DNA of 64,000 bases from Andrena cerasifolii. Lineage: Eukaryota; Arthropoda; Insecta; Hymenoptera; Andrenidae. The notes below the pieces were generated by a model. It did not search any database. It saw only the letters and a list, made by a program, of their open reading frames with translations, and was not told the DNA's origin. Numbering within the stretch: the stretch's first letter is position 1; each line of letters starts with the position of its first letter. Shown here in pieces: positions 43,401 to 56,000 of this stretch. The stretch spans positions 9,300,001 to 9,364,000 of the forward strand of contig NC_135124.1 of NCBI RefSeq assembly GCF_050908995.1, given 5' to 3'. A program made the position numbers and the translations under genes.

Positions 43401-46400
43401 GTGGTCAGCGTGCCAAGCGAGCCTGATCCCCCGAGGTTCTTCTTATTACATTGCGCGTTTTAATTGGAAAATCGGCTGGATCGGGGAAACGGTTCTTGAG
43501 ACGCGCAGCTTACTTTCTAAAGGCCTCGCGGGGTTACTGATGCAACCCACGCGTGCAGCTGGTCTCGGGGGAGAAGTTCTGGAGGACCTTTACCGCGCGA
43601 TATGTACTCGACGCTCTCGATCCTCTTTTGGTCTAATCTGCGAAGATGATCTCGGCTGGCTGCTGGATCAAGAACGATCCGCCTGCCTCTCTGCTCGCTA
43701 AACACTCTCGCGCGGTCTCTCGCGACACTGCTGAGAAGCGCGCGTACCGATCTCCAGCTAGTCTCGGCAAGCGAGAACGATGGCTCTACGAGACTGTGCT
43801 TGAAACGGGTCCTCGATCTCTGTTACGGCGATGGGTCGTAAACGCGAGTAACAAGAGGTTGTACAATAATTTCAAGAGACTCTCCTGCCGACGAGAGTGG
43901 CCCCTTTCAGCTGCCAGGGCGAACAAAGCCCGAAACAAGATTACACTTTGAATTACGAGCCGCGCTCGGAAACCGATTCATCCGTGGTTGTATACCTAAT
44001 CTCGGTGGAAAGTTCTCGGAACGGGGAGCAGCGCCGAGACTGCCTAGTCATGCGAAGGCAGACAGGCACGGGTCGCGGTGTGCAGCGTTCAAGAAAGCTG
44101 AATCGAACGCAGCAGGCTCTCCTTCGTTTACCGAAACTTTCCTGCCAACTTTACTAATTAACTTTTTACGTCGCGACCAGGCTCCACTCGGGAAGGGGTA
44201 GCGGAGGCGAACAAAATCCTGGTAATTAACGTTCCCCGTTAACCACCGTGTCGTTTAATTACAGCGCCGCAACATTCCTGGGAACGGAGCTCGGCCAGCC
44301 GAGTCCGTCGATCAGCGACTTCCAAAGAAGATGATTCGAGGTAATTCGCGGCGAAACAGCAATCTCCCATTACCGTTTCGTCTCGTTGAATTAGAAATAC
44401 GAGAGGCACTGACCCGGGACAAGGGAGTGAAACCTGTTGGTCGGTGGTGATTCGTCGCGATGCTCCCCGGCAGAAGCAACGCGGCACGTAAAGCGTAAGA
44501 GTTACCGCTAGCACGAGGAGGTTTAACCAGGAGGAGCCCGAAGAGGCTCTGGTTTAGAGGTTAATCCTTTCGCGCTGTCTTCCAGCGAGGAGATGGCAGG
44601 CTAATTCGATACTTCCTGCTCAGCGGACGAGCAGCAGACTTTCCTACAACTGTCGCTGATCCACTCGATTCACGTGGCGCAAGGTCTCTCCGCCGACTTC
44701 GGTATCCTGGGTGATCGCGGTTTTTACACCGCGTGCGCTTGGGATTACGCATATTTGCGGGCCGAAGGACCGTCAGGGCCGGCGAATCGAGCAACCTTGC
44801 GAGCAACCTCCGCGCGGCAGGTATACGCGAGCGAAACGCGGCACGATGCCGGGATAACCGGTTCCCGCGATGTACGTTTGTCGAAACGCCTTAATTACCA
44901 GGACCTCTGCTCGTCCTTTCGCCTCTCCTTCTCGATCCTTCGAGCGCTCCAGGGCCGTGCGCGGTGCGGCAGGGTGCCCGAGTGGGTCAGCCTCCAGACT
45001 CCTTCTTCCTCTCCGAGGGTCCAAGAACGAGCAACGAAATCCACTCCAGCAGAGGCTTCTCACGACTTTGGGCGGCTCTTTACTAATACAAGCTAGCCGA
45101 TTTCCAAGGTTATTCAATTTTCAATAGCGACAGACGGCGCTCCGCTCTCTCCCTGCATCTAAAATTCATTAGCAGCCGCTGCAGCGCGTTTAATCTGGCA
45201 AAGTGCAGCCGGGGAAAGCTCGGCGCAGGGGCGTACGAACAACGACTGCGTTAAATCTCGAGCTCGCCGTGGAACCGGCGCTGCTGCGCAACGCTGGTAG
45301 TTTTTAATAAACGATGTTAGGGAGAAACGTCGTCGGGCCGATTTCAGGGCGTGCAGCTCGACGAAATTTCCTGGACTTTCCTCGATCCACCGGCGACAAG
45401 CGTTCGAGAGCGCGTGGAAAGAAAAGGACGCTGCTACAGGAGGGCGGGTTGTATCCGCGTCGCCAGAAGATCGGAGATTCGCTCGGGTCCCAAAGCTTAA
45501 GGTTCATCCTCGAGCGGCGATCGATGCAATCTTGTCGGCTGACATTATGCCCAGAAGGTTCGGGGGAGCGACTATCTCTGCTCGAGGTACGACACAAACG
45601 TTCGCCGGGTCCCGTCCGGCGGTTTACCGTTTTCTCGCCAACCGATCTGCAGCTCGGCTGGCTCTGTCAGCCTCCTTTGCTCCGCGCTTCCTCTCGCTCC
45701 ATGCTTCGCTCGATCGGCCGTACGTGTCATAGAAAACGGCACGATATCTCCTCCCCGTCGCCAACCCCCGCGCAAAGACGTTCTCCTCTGTTAGCCAGCC
45801 GCTCTATTCAGGCGCGATACGACGGAGATTATCGATCATCCGTATCCGGTCGTCACTCTGGAATAGCGGCGCGGCACAGGCTCCGCGAACGAGCGCCGAT
45901 CCATTCCGAGAGCGCTCCACGCTGGGGGCAAGATCAGTCCGCGATGACATACCGAGAGCGCGATAAAAAGCGATCGCGCGACATTTACGAATCACTGCGC
46001 TACCCTGACATTTCGAGCGCGCTCGAAAACCGCGGAGAACGTCCGACCGAAGACGCGCCGGACCGGTGCTCGCGGGTATTCCTCGGCCCGAGTGCACCGA
46101 GAATGATGGACAAACGTGACACAACGCTCGATGTTCCTTGGGATTCGTCGAGCGGATCGCTCGCCGCGGGACCCGCCTGGGAGCGTGCGGATTCCGCGAC
46201 GGGAACACTCTGCCCGTTCGAGGCATTCCCTTCGCCTCCGCGGACGTATCTTAACGACGTGGGTCACGGAGGCCAAAGAAACAGTCCATTACCCCGTATC
46301 TCCGCGAAGGAATTACTCGACAGGGAAAAACACCACGCGCCGTGTTCTCCAGCGGAGATGAACGGCGTCGAGCGTCGCTCTGTGCCCTCGGATCGAATTT

Positions 46401-47108
46401 TCCTTGCGATAGAATTCGATGTAGGCTTATCGGGGGGAGATACACCGGCCGTGTCCTTTGGAACGAGAATCCTCGTCGCCACGATAAGCTAGCGTTATCG
46501 TTTCGGCGGGAAAAAGCGGAGACGGTAGAATGGCGAACAGCTCGCGAACAGCTCGCGAAACTTTGCGACCGCCATTCGCGATTAAAATACGAGAATGTCG
46601 AACCGGAGATGGAAGGGGATATATAAAAAAAAACACTGCCCGGCAGGGGTTTTTAAGCGTTGCGCGTTTACGAACACAGAGGATACACATTAGGCGTGTC
46701 TCCTCTGAACCCCATAGTCAACCGAGCATAGCGAAACCGGAACCTCGATACGTATATCGGAGCCTGGTCCCATTTAGCTTCCATCCCGGCTCAGAAGCTG
46801 GTCGAACGTAGCCGCCGTGAAATGGAAATCCGCCCGCAGACCTCGGGGGAGTGACGCCAATTCTGATCGCCGCCTTTCTATCTGTCTTCCACTCACTCCC
46901 GCAGGCTCCTCCTTTTTAAATGATTTTATTCAGCTTTGATCCTCTGTTTATCAATTTAATATCACATTACAATCTGTATTCCGCAATTATAATATTTTTT
47001 TTCATTAATGCGAATGAAAACTTTCTAACAACTAATTCATTTCGATGTTTGTTTCTGTTCTAACCCTTCGTTGATATACCACTTTTTTCGATCAACTTTG
47101 ACATACAT
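40456..47108. other. GC-rich gene desert
   Basis: No exon or RNA gene recognised in 6.6 kb. The longest open frame (45314-46492, plus, 392 codons) is Arg/Ser/Pro-rich, matches no family I know and has competing frames on the other strand, so I do not call it a gene. AT-rich sequence begins at about 46915. Confidence 0.5.
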
Positions 47109-47109
47109 A

Positions 47110-47482
47110 GGTGGCTCACACCCAGAACAATTTTTGAACGACCGCCATTCTTATCTGAAGAATCCAATCGTCATGAAAAAAATCATGGGTCAATTTTAAG
47201 GTCTACAGAATCTATTCCAATAGTTTTTTATTGAAATTTCATCACAGTTTTTGTAAAAAAAATCTAGATTACCATGTGTCGAGAAAACACGAAGAAAATC
47301 TTCAAAAAATTGTAACTTTCACAAATTCCAATATTAGAAGCTAAAAATCTACAGAGTTATTGTTCAGATATAATAATTTCAGAGAAAAAATAGTTTGTAA
47401 GTCGGCTTCGGAAAAAAGGTATTTATTTTAAACATAGAAGGTACGGAGCTTCAAAATCAGCTTATGGGTGGCTCACACCCAG
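47110..47482 (+). repeat. AT-rich interspersed repeat with GGGTGGCTCACACCCAG direct ends (copy 2)
   Basis: GGTGGCTCACACCCAGA at 47110 and GGGTGGCTCACACCCAGA at 47465 are in the same orientation, so the unit is bounded by direct repeats. Each motif is itself a small palindrome (GGGTG and CACCC). The body matches the complement of 15824-16169. There is no ORF. It could be one monomer of a dispersed satellite or an element with palindromic ends. Confidence 0.7.
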
Positions 47483-50320
47483 AGTGTTAACGAAGAGTTA
47501 AAATGATTCATATCCTGTTATGAAATATCGTGCCCCACGATTTTATTTAAAGTGATATGAACACCATCAAAATTGAAGTACAAGAAAAAAATTAATTTTT
47601 ATCTTTTAGTGCATTTTAATTTAGTTTTTACTACATTTTTAATAAAACCGTTCACCATAATTTCTTTTTATATATTTTTTATTTATATTCAGTGTTTCAA
47701 TCGAGCTTTCCCCTTTCCCGATTGTTCCGCACCGCGCGAGGGGTTGCGAAGAAAGCGAGAGCTCAATGCCTCGCTCGTTTTCGGCCATGCTCGCGTTTGT
47801 TCCGAGTGGAGTTAAATAAAACTGTATTAGTCTCTCCCGTTCATCTTCGCGATGCCCTTGCAGGCCACGGTGCACCGCGTGCACAGCCTTAACCTTAACC
47901 TCGAGGCAGCGACTCTGCACACCGTGCGCCACGCGCGTGCATACTATTTTAAGGCCCACCGCGTCTTACACCGCGAAACGACGACGCTCGGGCAGTTGCA
48001 ACGGGACGACCGCGGTACCGCTCCGCCGTAACGTTTCATTAAAAATTTGTCAGGCCTGACGCGCTTCGCGCTCGGCCCACTTTCGCGGGAGACGCTCGCG
48101 CTTAATTCGGCTCGCGGTGCACGGGAGGAGTCTCCCTTGGTGCGAAGCGGGAAGGAACGTCGCGTCGGATGGAATAATTAGAGGATCAACCGCTGAAACG
48201 ACTTTATCCTTCGCTGGGTGCGTGCTACGTCGTCCTTCTTCGAGACGCACGTCCGAAGCTTCGGCTCGCGAGGTAATGAGCGTGCAGAGCGAAAGATGCA
48301 ACGATTTAATTGCAACACGCTGACCTTGCAACGTCCCTGACACCTCCGCCCGCTGATTTTTCAATTTCTGCCCCCCGCACTCGACCTGCCTGCGCTCAGA
48401 GTCCGCGATCAAATATACGTTACACCGGCTGGCGGATTAAAGTGGTACACCCGGTACGCCTGCGGCGACACAATACTAGAAGGACACTATCCGTGGAAAG
48501 AATGTAAATATTGACGAGGTGTGTTTGACGAGTTACACATCCTAGAGACTAAATCAACACGCTCGCTCTTTGCATGGGATATTCTAAGCCCGAAGAGAAA
48601 GCATCCTTGTAAACTCTGAACAAGATGCGATAAAGGAAGCCTCCCGCGACACCCGCTAAGCTGAGCTCACAGAATCAACAGCCGAAAGTGAGGCTCGCAG
48701 ATTTCTGTCCGCTGTACATACATGCTGTACAATGGAGAACGACGATACACCCACCAGGACAGAGCGGAGCGCGTCCGACGCGGTGCCGAGTGAATCGACG
48801 CTTCGACAGCAAACGGAGACACATGCCCGCGACATCAAAGGGACTTCGATGCGCGCCGTATCCTCCGGAGAAATTTCGGCTACGATTCCCGGAGATTGAA
48901 ACGCGCCGGGGTTTCGGGGCGACAGTGAGAAGCGGGATTGATCGCTCGGCCGGAGCAGCCTGGCGCGACTTCAATCTGTCAACGCGCCACCCTATACAGG
49001 CGGAACTTTAACCTTCACCTTGAGCGCGCCCTCCGCGGTGCGGCGACTATTTTAGGGTGGCGTGTTACCCCGAAAGAGAAACGTGCGGCTGCGCCCGTGC
49101 AGTCTAATCTTAACACGTTCTACGAGCCGAGAGCTGATCGAGTTAAGGCGGCCACAAAGGCACGGAGGCATCGCGCCGTAATCGTGCCATTGTACTCGCG
49201 TTTAACCAGCCGGTCATTTATTCATTCGCGAGAGAAGGTTGGGAGGAAAAAAAAAGTGTGACGACGTCCCACGACGCGGCGCGGAAATAACGCGCGCGCC
49301 CCGGCTAGATTAGCGTGGGTGTATCTCCGAGTGCCGAGTGACGTGCCGGCTCGTTAGCGCGTAATCGCGGCACAATACGATCGGAGATCACGGGGAAGCG
49401 ATCGGGATTGCCGCCGTCCGAGGGCCACTTGGGAAAGCGTGTCGGGGTGAATGCACGTGCCGAGTCGGGGCGCTACCGAATTTGCTCGCTCGTATTTGTA
49501 CAGCTGCGGATGGTGTGTCAGCTGCGCGCCGACGGGATGCTCCTCTCACGTCGATCGTGGCCAGAGCAATCGGCAGGCTCGCTCGCGCGCGGCATGTATT
49601 TGTTTCTTCATCGGCGCCCACGAATGCGCGCCGGGTGAACGCATGCCAGACCATCCGCCACCAACACTCGCCGCTCGTCGCGGCTTCGGATTAATATCCA
49701 GGATAATCAGCGAGATCTCGGGTCTGGGCGTCTAGACAAAGGGAGGAATGTTCGCTCGCGAAAAAGTCCCCCTACTGAGTGAATTAATCACGCGAATCGA
49801 GTGGAACGGACGCGTTTGAAAAGTTCGGGCGGGAGGAGGGCGAGGAGGAGGAAGAAAGTGGAACGGCGGCGAGATCGAGGAGGAAAGTAATTGAACAGGG
49901 CCGTGCGCGAAATGATTTATAACGGGCTGGAAAAAAGTATTAGTCACGAGGACGGCCACCGAGTGGAAGGCCGAAGGGATGCAACGCGAGAACCGACATT
50001 TACGCGGCCAAGGCCCGCCATTACTGGCTCCTCCAATTATCAGATAGCCATTGACACGCGAAAACCTCCAGCCGATTCGTTCCCATTGCCTTCGGGATGC
50101 TTTCGGCGACGGAGGTATCCGATTCGGCCATCCGAGCCGCGGTAACAGAAGAATAGAGGAGCACGTGTCGCTCGAGTCCGACCGTGGAAAACAAATAAGG
50201 GATCCGGGGGAAGTAGTCGGGGCTTTTCCAACGGACCCGTAACCCCCCGCCGTGCTCGATCCGTGAAATTCGAAGCTGTAACTACACTTTACTTTTCTCG
50301 TAATAGTATTAACGGGCACT
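47483..50320. other. Non-coding sequence, AT-rich then GC-rich
   Basis: AT-rich to about 47690, then CpG-rich. No exon recognised. Confidence 0.5.
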
Positions 50321-50321
50321 T

Positions 50322-50936
50322 CTGTCTGTTGTCCAACGTGTGCAGAACTCATGTCTCCGTTTCTTTTGTAATGTTCGTAAGTACGACCACGTAACGCCTT
50401 CTTTCCAGCGTTCTGGCTGGCTAAAGATGAAGCAGAGATGGATTTTCCATCCCTGCTGTCTTGTCTGTAAGATACTCGCAACAGGTACGCCGAGGTATCT
50501 GTATGATCTGCTTCGCTCCAATTTGTCCATGCGCTCTAGCGGCTCTATGACAACGAGACGCTGTTTTGATTTGTCTGTGCCTCGCCATCGCTCTTGTAAA
50601 TTCACTGGGTCCTTCTCCTACATATCTTCCTATTATTATAACCTCATTGCTTCTAATATACGTCCTCTGTCGTCGTTTGCTTCATTTAAGCTGAGTGCTC
50701 GTTCTTTCATCCACGGTTCCCTATGTAAATGGCTTTTTCTTATTCTTATCTTGTTCCTAGAAATTTTATTTTATTGTATTTAATGTTAGTCTATTTGTTT
50801 TCTTTCCTTTTCTTTTATCTCCCAACAACTTTTTAGATCAAGTTGTAGAGCAGCACTTAATGCTGAAGCTCGCCTACTCGCCATTGTAATTTTAATTGTA
50901 ATGGTGCAATAAAGTCATTTAATAATAATAATAATT
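50322..50936 (+). mobile_element. LINE 3' end with reverse-transcriptase C-terminal tail and (AAT)n
   Basis: The plus frame from about 50325 to 50783 reads VQRVQNSCLRFFCNVRKYDH, then TPSFQRSGWLKMKQRWIFH, CKILATGTPRYLYDLL and a SFSYISSYYYN block. These are the characteristic C-terminal blocks after the reverse transcriptase of Jockey/R1-type LINEs. The frame ends at a TAA near 50781, followed by a 3' UTR, AATAAAGTCATTT and an AAT-repeat tail ending at 50936. The element is 5'-truncated, as is usual for LINEs. The RT catalytic part is absent. Confidence 0.8.
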
Positions 50937-50939
50937 ACG

Positions 50940-52509
50940 TAGTCCCGGGGTGAAACGACACCGAAACCCCACCCCACGTACTCGATACCTTCGGCGAGCG
51001 TTGCAATGAAAATCTACACGTTGACACGTGCGCGAGAAGTGTCTATACGGCGACAAGTGGTAAGCAGTGACGAAGTAAGACGAGGAATGCGCGGCCGTGC
51101 GATCGCATTAGTTGGGCCAATTAACGTAATTAACTGCAATTAATTAGAAGCTTGGAGGAGTCCGGCCGAGTGAGGCTGCGAGTCGCTCCGCAGCCGGCTC
51201 TTTCGTTCGGCGAAAGCGACGTTCAATCGCAAGGCGACGATCTTCGGCGGTTATTCGGAGATCGAATTAAAAGCATCGATCGCGAGCTCCCGCGACGATC
51301 AAGGGCTCTCCTTGTTCCCCCTCGAACCTTGCCAGATTCGAGAACGAAATCGCTCGGGACGAGTCGCGCCCTCGGTATTTCTGGCTGCGTAAATATTTTT
51401 ACGACCGAGGTTCATTTTCGCCATTTCCAACCGACTCTCGTTTCGGATGATACACGTGCGCGCCCCGCTGTGCTCCAGCGCGCCCGACTCGCCCGACGCA
51501 ATTATGGTAAGCGCGGGCGGGCGAATTTCCACGAGGAATCGGACTGATCGATCCAGCACACGCGCCGCGGAGCGCCGTCGTTAAAGGGAAGGAGCATCTT
51601 AACGAGCTGCGACAGGATAATCAAGGAGTCAGAACGTCTAGGGCACTTGCCAGAGATTCTCCCTGGCGGGGAGCGGTACCGAGACATTCTTCTCCCTTCC
51701 AGCCTTTTTACCTCCTTCGCTGATATGCCGGAATGAAAAGGGGGCGCACGGGACGAGGGAAAAAGGTCCTCGTAACCACATTATCGCGGATTTTCCTGTC
51801 GGTTCGTGGCTCGTCAACGGGGACGTGGCTTAATCCATTATGTAGCTACTGTGTTGGCTCTTCAAGGCGGCTTTTCAAGCGTCGAGCACGCGAGCACAGA
51901 CGCTGCTTGCACACCCACATTCAGGCCCCTTTGTCTCGCCATCTCTCTCTCTCTCTCTCACTCTGACTCTCTCGCCCAAGCAAACAGCGATATTACTCGG
52001 CCAACAACGACGACCACGATTCTCTCGCAAGGAACGCGAACTTCGCTGCACGTTCGTCGGAATATTTCGCGTGTTACGGTTCACGAAGCCAGAATGCGGA
52101 GCTGAATAGAGGGGGCGAATGCAGCGGGGGTGAAATGCACTTCACAATACGCGAAAATACTGGAACCGCTTCTCTGCAAGGGAACGATAGCAAGGAGCGT
52201 GCAGGAGGAAGGAGAAATATGTACTTTCGGGCAGTATAACGAGTCTGATTATCGATTCTGCTCGCTGCATCGCAAAGGACGCCATTGTGCCGCGAGTGAA
52301 TGCTCGGGGTTAGCGTACGTGAAATGCACAGTGATAAAAATGATATTATTATACGTACAATACAGGCAACTTTGTCGACGCTCATCTATTACGTATCACT
52401 GATCGATCCTGGGGAACGCTACACCCTTAAAGTCTGAGCATTCGCAGGCGAATTTCGGTTTTAGGGCCACAGAGAAGGGAACCATCGCGGGAAACATCGG
52501 AATGTACTA
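50940..52509. other. GC-rich non-coding sequence
   Basis: No exon recognised; a CT tract lies at 51942-51961. Confidence 0.5.
51942..51961 (+). repeat. CT microsatellite
   Basis: Short CT dinucleotide run. Confidence 0.85.
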
Positions 52510-53006
52510 TATTTTTAACCGACTTCAAAAAGAAAGAGGCTCTCAGTTCGATGGTTTTATATGTTTTTCCGTAACTACTGGACCGATTTTCAGGAAACTT
52601 ATTGTATTTAGTTTACCTCCAATCAACTTAGGTCGGGGAGAAAGAATTGTCAAAATCGGTTAAGTAGTTTCGAAGTTACACCAAAAATAAGAAATCCGTT
52701 TCATTATTATTGGAATCTTCCGTTTCTAGCAAACGGTTCTTTCTTTTACGAGCAGCTCCTTTTGTAGGTCTGGCCATATTTTTTTAAAATAGATGTAGTT
52801 ATACAACTGAAATAACTAAAACGCAAAAAATATGAAATTTTAAAAAAAATTAAAAGAAAAATGTTTTTCTAAATATTAATACATCTTAAAAAATAAGATG
52901 TTATTTTAATGTAGTGTTACTTTGTACCACTTTCCTCTGAAAAGTAACACAGCTATTTTTTATCTCATTTGTCAGTAAAGTCCTACATTTTCCCTAAAAA
53001 AAAAAG
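52510..53006 (+). repeat. AT-rich interspersed repeat starting AACCGACTTCAAAAAG
   Basis: An abrupt AT-rich island in GC-rich DNA begins at AACCGACTTCAAAAAG and includes CTACTGGACCGATTTTCAGG and AAAATCGGTTAAGTAGTTTC-type phrases. Phrases of this kind are common in dispersed arthropod repeats of uncertain class. It ends near an A-run (CCCTAAAAAAAAAA). No ORF and no clear terminal repeats. Confidence 0.45.
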
Positions 53007-56000
53007 TTAAGAACCCCAGGTCCGTCTCGCCAGGGCCCGAAGAAACCTGGGGCCAGATTTATGCCCGGTCAGGTAAACACGAGCCGCGGCGATACACTTG
53101 GACCACGTGCCTGGGATTGCGTAATAAACGTGGCCATCCTCCGCCCTCTCCCGCCGCGTGTTCGCGCGTTTCGACGGACACATTTCGCCCGCGCGGATGC
53201 GCTCGGAGACTCGTAAAAGTGGGAGGGTGAGTGGAACTGTTTGACGGCGCAGACAACCCCTTCGACATCGGAGGAAAGTCTCTCGTCGCTGGTGATTATC
53301 CGTCGGGATCCCTGGCCGCGCGGAGGAGCCGCAGAAAGAAACGAGCGCGAGAAGTGGAGGAGCACAGAAGCTACGGACTTTTGTAGGATCGAGACCGAGG
53401 AAGGGCAGAAGGGGAAGCGGAGGAAGGGCGAGGCTAAGCCGAGCTAAGAATGCGGGGGAGAGAGCAGCGTGGAGAGTAGGGCACGGATGGTGAACAGCTG
53501 CCAGTGCCTATGGTGGCCGTTTTGTGTGAACGTGCCCCCATAACCCCCATACTCCCCTTTCCCCATCGCCCCTCGAGCTCTCTCGTTCTTACAGCCACCG
53601 TAAGCCCTCGTGTATACAGTCGTCCGCCTATAGTCTATCCCCAGCTCCGAGCTCGCAAAGAATAAAGGCGCGCTCGCGACCCGCGTGCGACTACACTAAT
53701 CTACGTGTCCGATCCAGCCGAAAACTCTCCCCGAGGAATATTCCTCCTGGAAGAAAGGTCGGCCGGCGCGTATCGAACGGACAGCTCTCTCCATACCGCC
53801 CGAGGAACGGACCATGCAAGTAGAATCGACGGCGAGGTGAAATCATCGCTGGCTGTCGGGCCCGAGGTACGTGTCACGGTGAAACGAATCATTCACGACC
53901 AGAGGAGTCCTATACATTATACCCACATTGTAACGGCTGTCATGCTTTCGAAGGAGTTGTTTCAAGAAGCCACGGCCGCCTTCGCAACACTGTACGGTCG
54001 ACAATGAAGCACAACGATCGTGAAAACCGTGGACGACTAGGTACGAAGGAACTTCCTGGGCTGTTCGGCGATGTACGAAAACGCAATCTCGTCGAGAGCA
54101 ATCGACGGCGAGCTCTGGTCCTGGGCGTCTCGATCGAGCCATCGAGCGGCGATAGTAACGGATGCGATACACGGGTTACACGGATGCATCGTAACGGTAA
54201 ATCAATGCGCTGCTCTTTGACCCTCTGATCCATTAAGGCTACGCCGCGATCGGATATCTGCTGGACGTTTCCTGCGGAACGACGGAGACGACCAAGGGAT
54301 TCCCATAACGGGCGTTGGGTGGATTAAACGTGGCCTGGGACGAGGTCTCGATGAGACATCGAGGGGAACCGAGAATCATTCTCGAATTGCTGATAGAACT
54401 TCGGAGCCACGTACTTTCCGCTGATACGTTCCCTACGCTTCCCTGCTACGCGATACGGCGGCAGAAGGAAGCGATTCGTTGATGCGATACGAGTGACGCG
54501 ATATAAATTATAACCACCGCGATATGTCTGGGCTCGAGCAGCACGGGAGGGCGGAGTACATACCTGGGCGAACACGATGGAGACACGCAAGGAGGAGAAA
54601 CATCGGAGCGCGTCGTTTTGTTCGGCAACGGTAACATTGTTGTAACACGAGAAGATATTGTCCACTTGACAACGGAGCCACGGCATGGAAGAGAATCACT
54701 CCCCGTGCACGTGATGCCCGACCGATAGACACCGGCTTCTTCTCGCCTCTCCTCGGCCTTTCCGCCCTCCACCTTTAGAAAATCTTCAGCGACCTCGACC
54801 GCTCGACCAATTACCAGTGCGAATCGCGATATCGCCGAGGAGTCCACCGAAACACCGCACGCGTGATTTCCATAGAAATTCTGCGAAACTAACGACCGTG
54901 ACCAGAGGAAAATCCGAGAAAAGGAAGCCGAGGAGCAGCCCGCTGGACCAAGTCGCTCGTCGACAAGCAACATTGCGCGCGGCCCGGTCGGTCTCCTTTT
55001 TTCTCCCTTTCGATGAAATTCCAGCTCGAATCTAAAACGTTTCGTAACGTTCGCCAGGTAGGCAGCCCCGGAGAAGGAGAAGAAGGAAGAAGACGGCGAA
55101 GAAACAGAGCAAATGGAGAAAAAGAAGGGACGCCGGAGAGTGGGGGAGACCTGGACGGAGGAGGAAGAAGGGCACACGTTTCGAACGGCCGGCAGGGGGA
55201 TCGGGGGTTGGAGAAAAGGCGGTCCCCGGGGCTCCTTGTCCCCGACGTTTAATTTCAGGCAGTCCAAGGAGCTCGTAACATCGCCGTGTTTAACATCGAG
55301 AAGAGGGCCTTGGGACGAAGATGCCCGCGATCAGACCAGAACCAGTTCTCGCGCCTTAAACGGGCGGTTCTCACGCATTATACGGCCCTTCATCACGCTT
55401 TCCATTCGACCTAATTGCTGGCGTCAGGCCCCGTGAGAACCACTGGCGCGCATGGTCTGCAGAAAACTGCGATATATGTGTCGGCTACGGGCGCGGATAA
55501 TCCCGGGGCGAGAAGGGGCAGCGGCGAAACGCGACTACGAAGCATTTAAACGAAAAGACGGCTCAACAGTTTCGCCGAGTAACGACGATAACGGGCAGGG
55601 AGCTCGGGTAATAGGACTCGAATGGTGCTCGCTAGCGTGACAATGGTTGAGAATTACTGGCCGAGATACGATCGTTTCGCGATCGATAATACGATCGTAC
55701 GGGGGCCGGTATAAAAGAAGGCGGCTCGCTTAACTGGCTACGTTAATGAGTCATTCGAGAGCCGTGTTTGACGCGTATCTGGTTCTTAATTGCGCTGCTC
55801 GGCTGGCGTTAACTTTAGAACAAATTTGCCGAGGGTGTGCAACAAATTGCGCGGAGCCGGGCAGAAGTGGGGGGAGGCCCCGTCGGGCCTCATGGCTCGC
55901 GCCTCCTCGCAGCCAACTGTGGAGGCTACGGAACCACGGGAGAACCGGGTTCACGCTAGCGGAACAAAGAAAGTCAATGCCGTGACGTTTCCACGAGGTT

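Noticed and set aside
54446..55267. 273-codon minus-strand ORF
   Set aside because: Low-complexity Ser/Pro/Arg composition, no family signature, and it lies opposite purine-rich sequence that suppresses stops on this strand.
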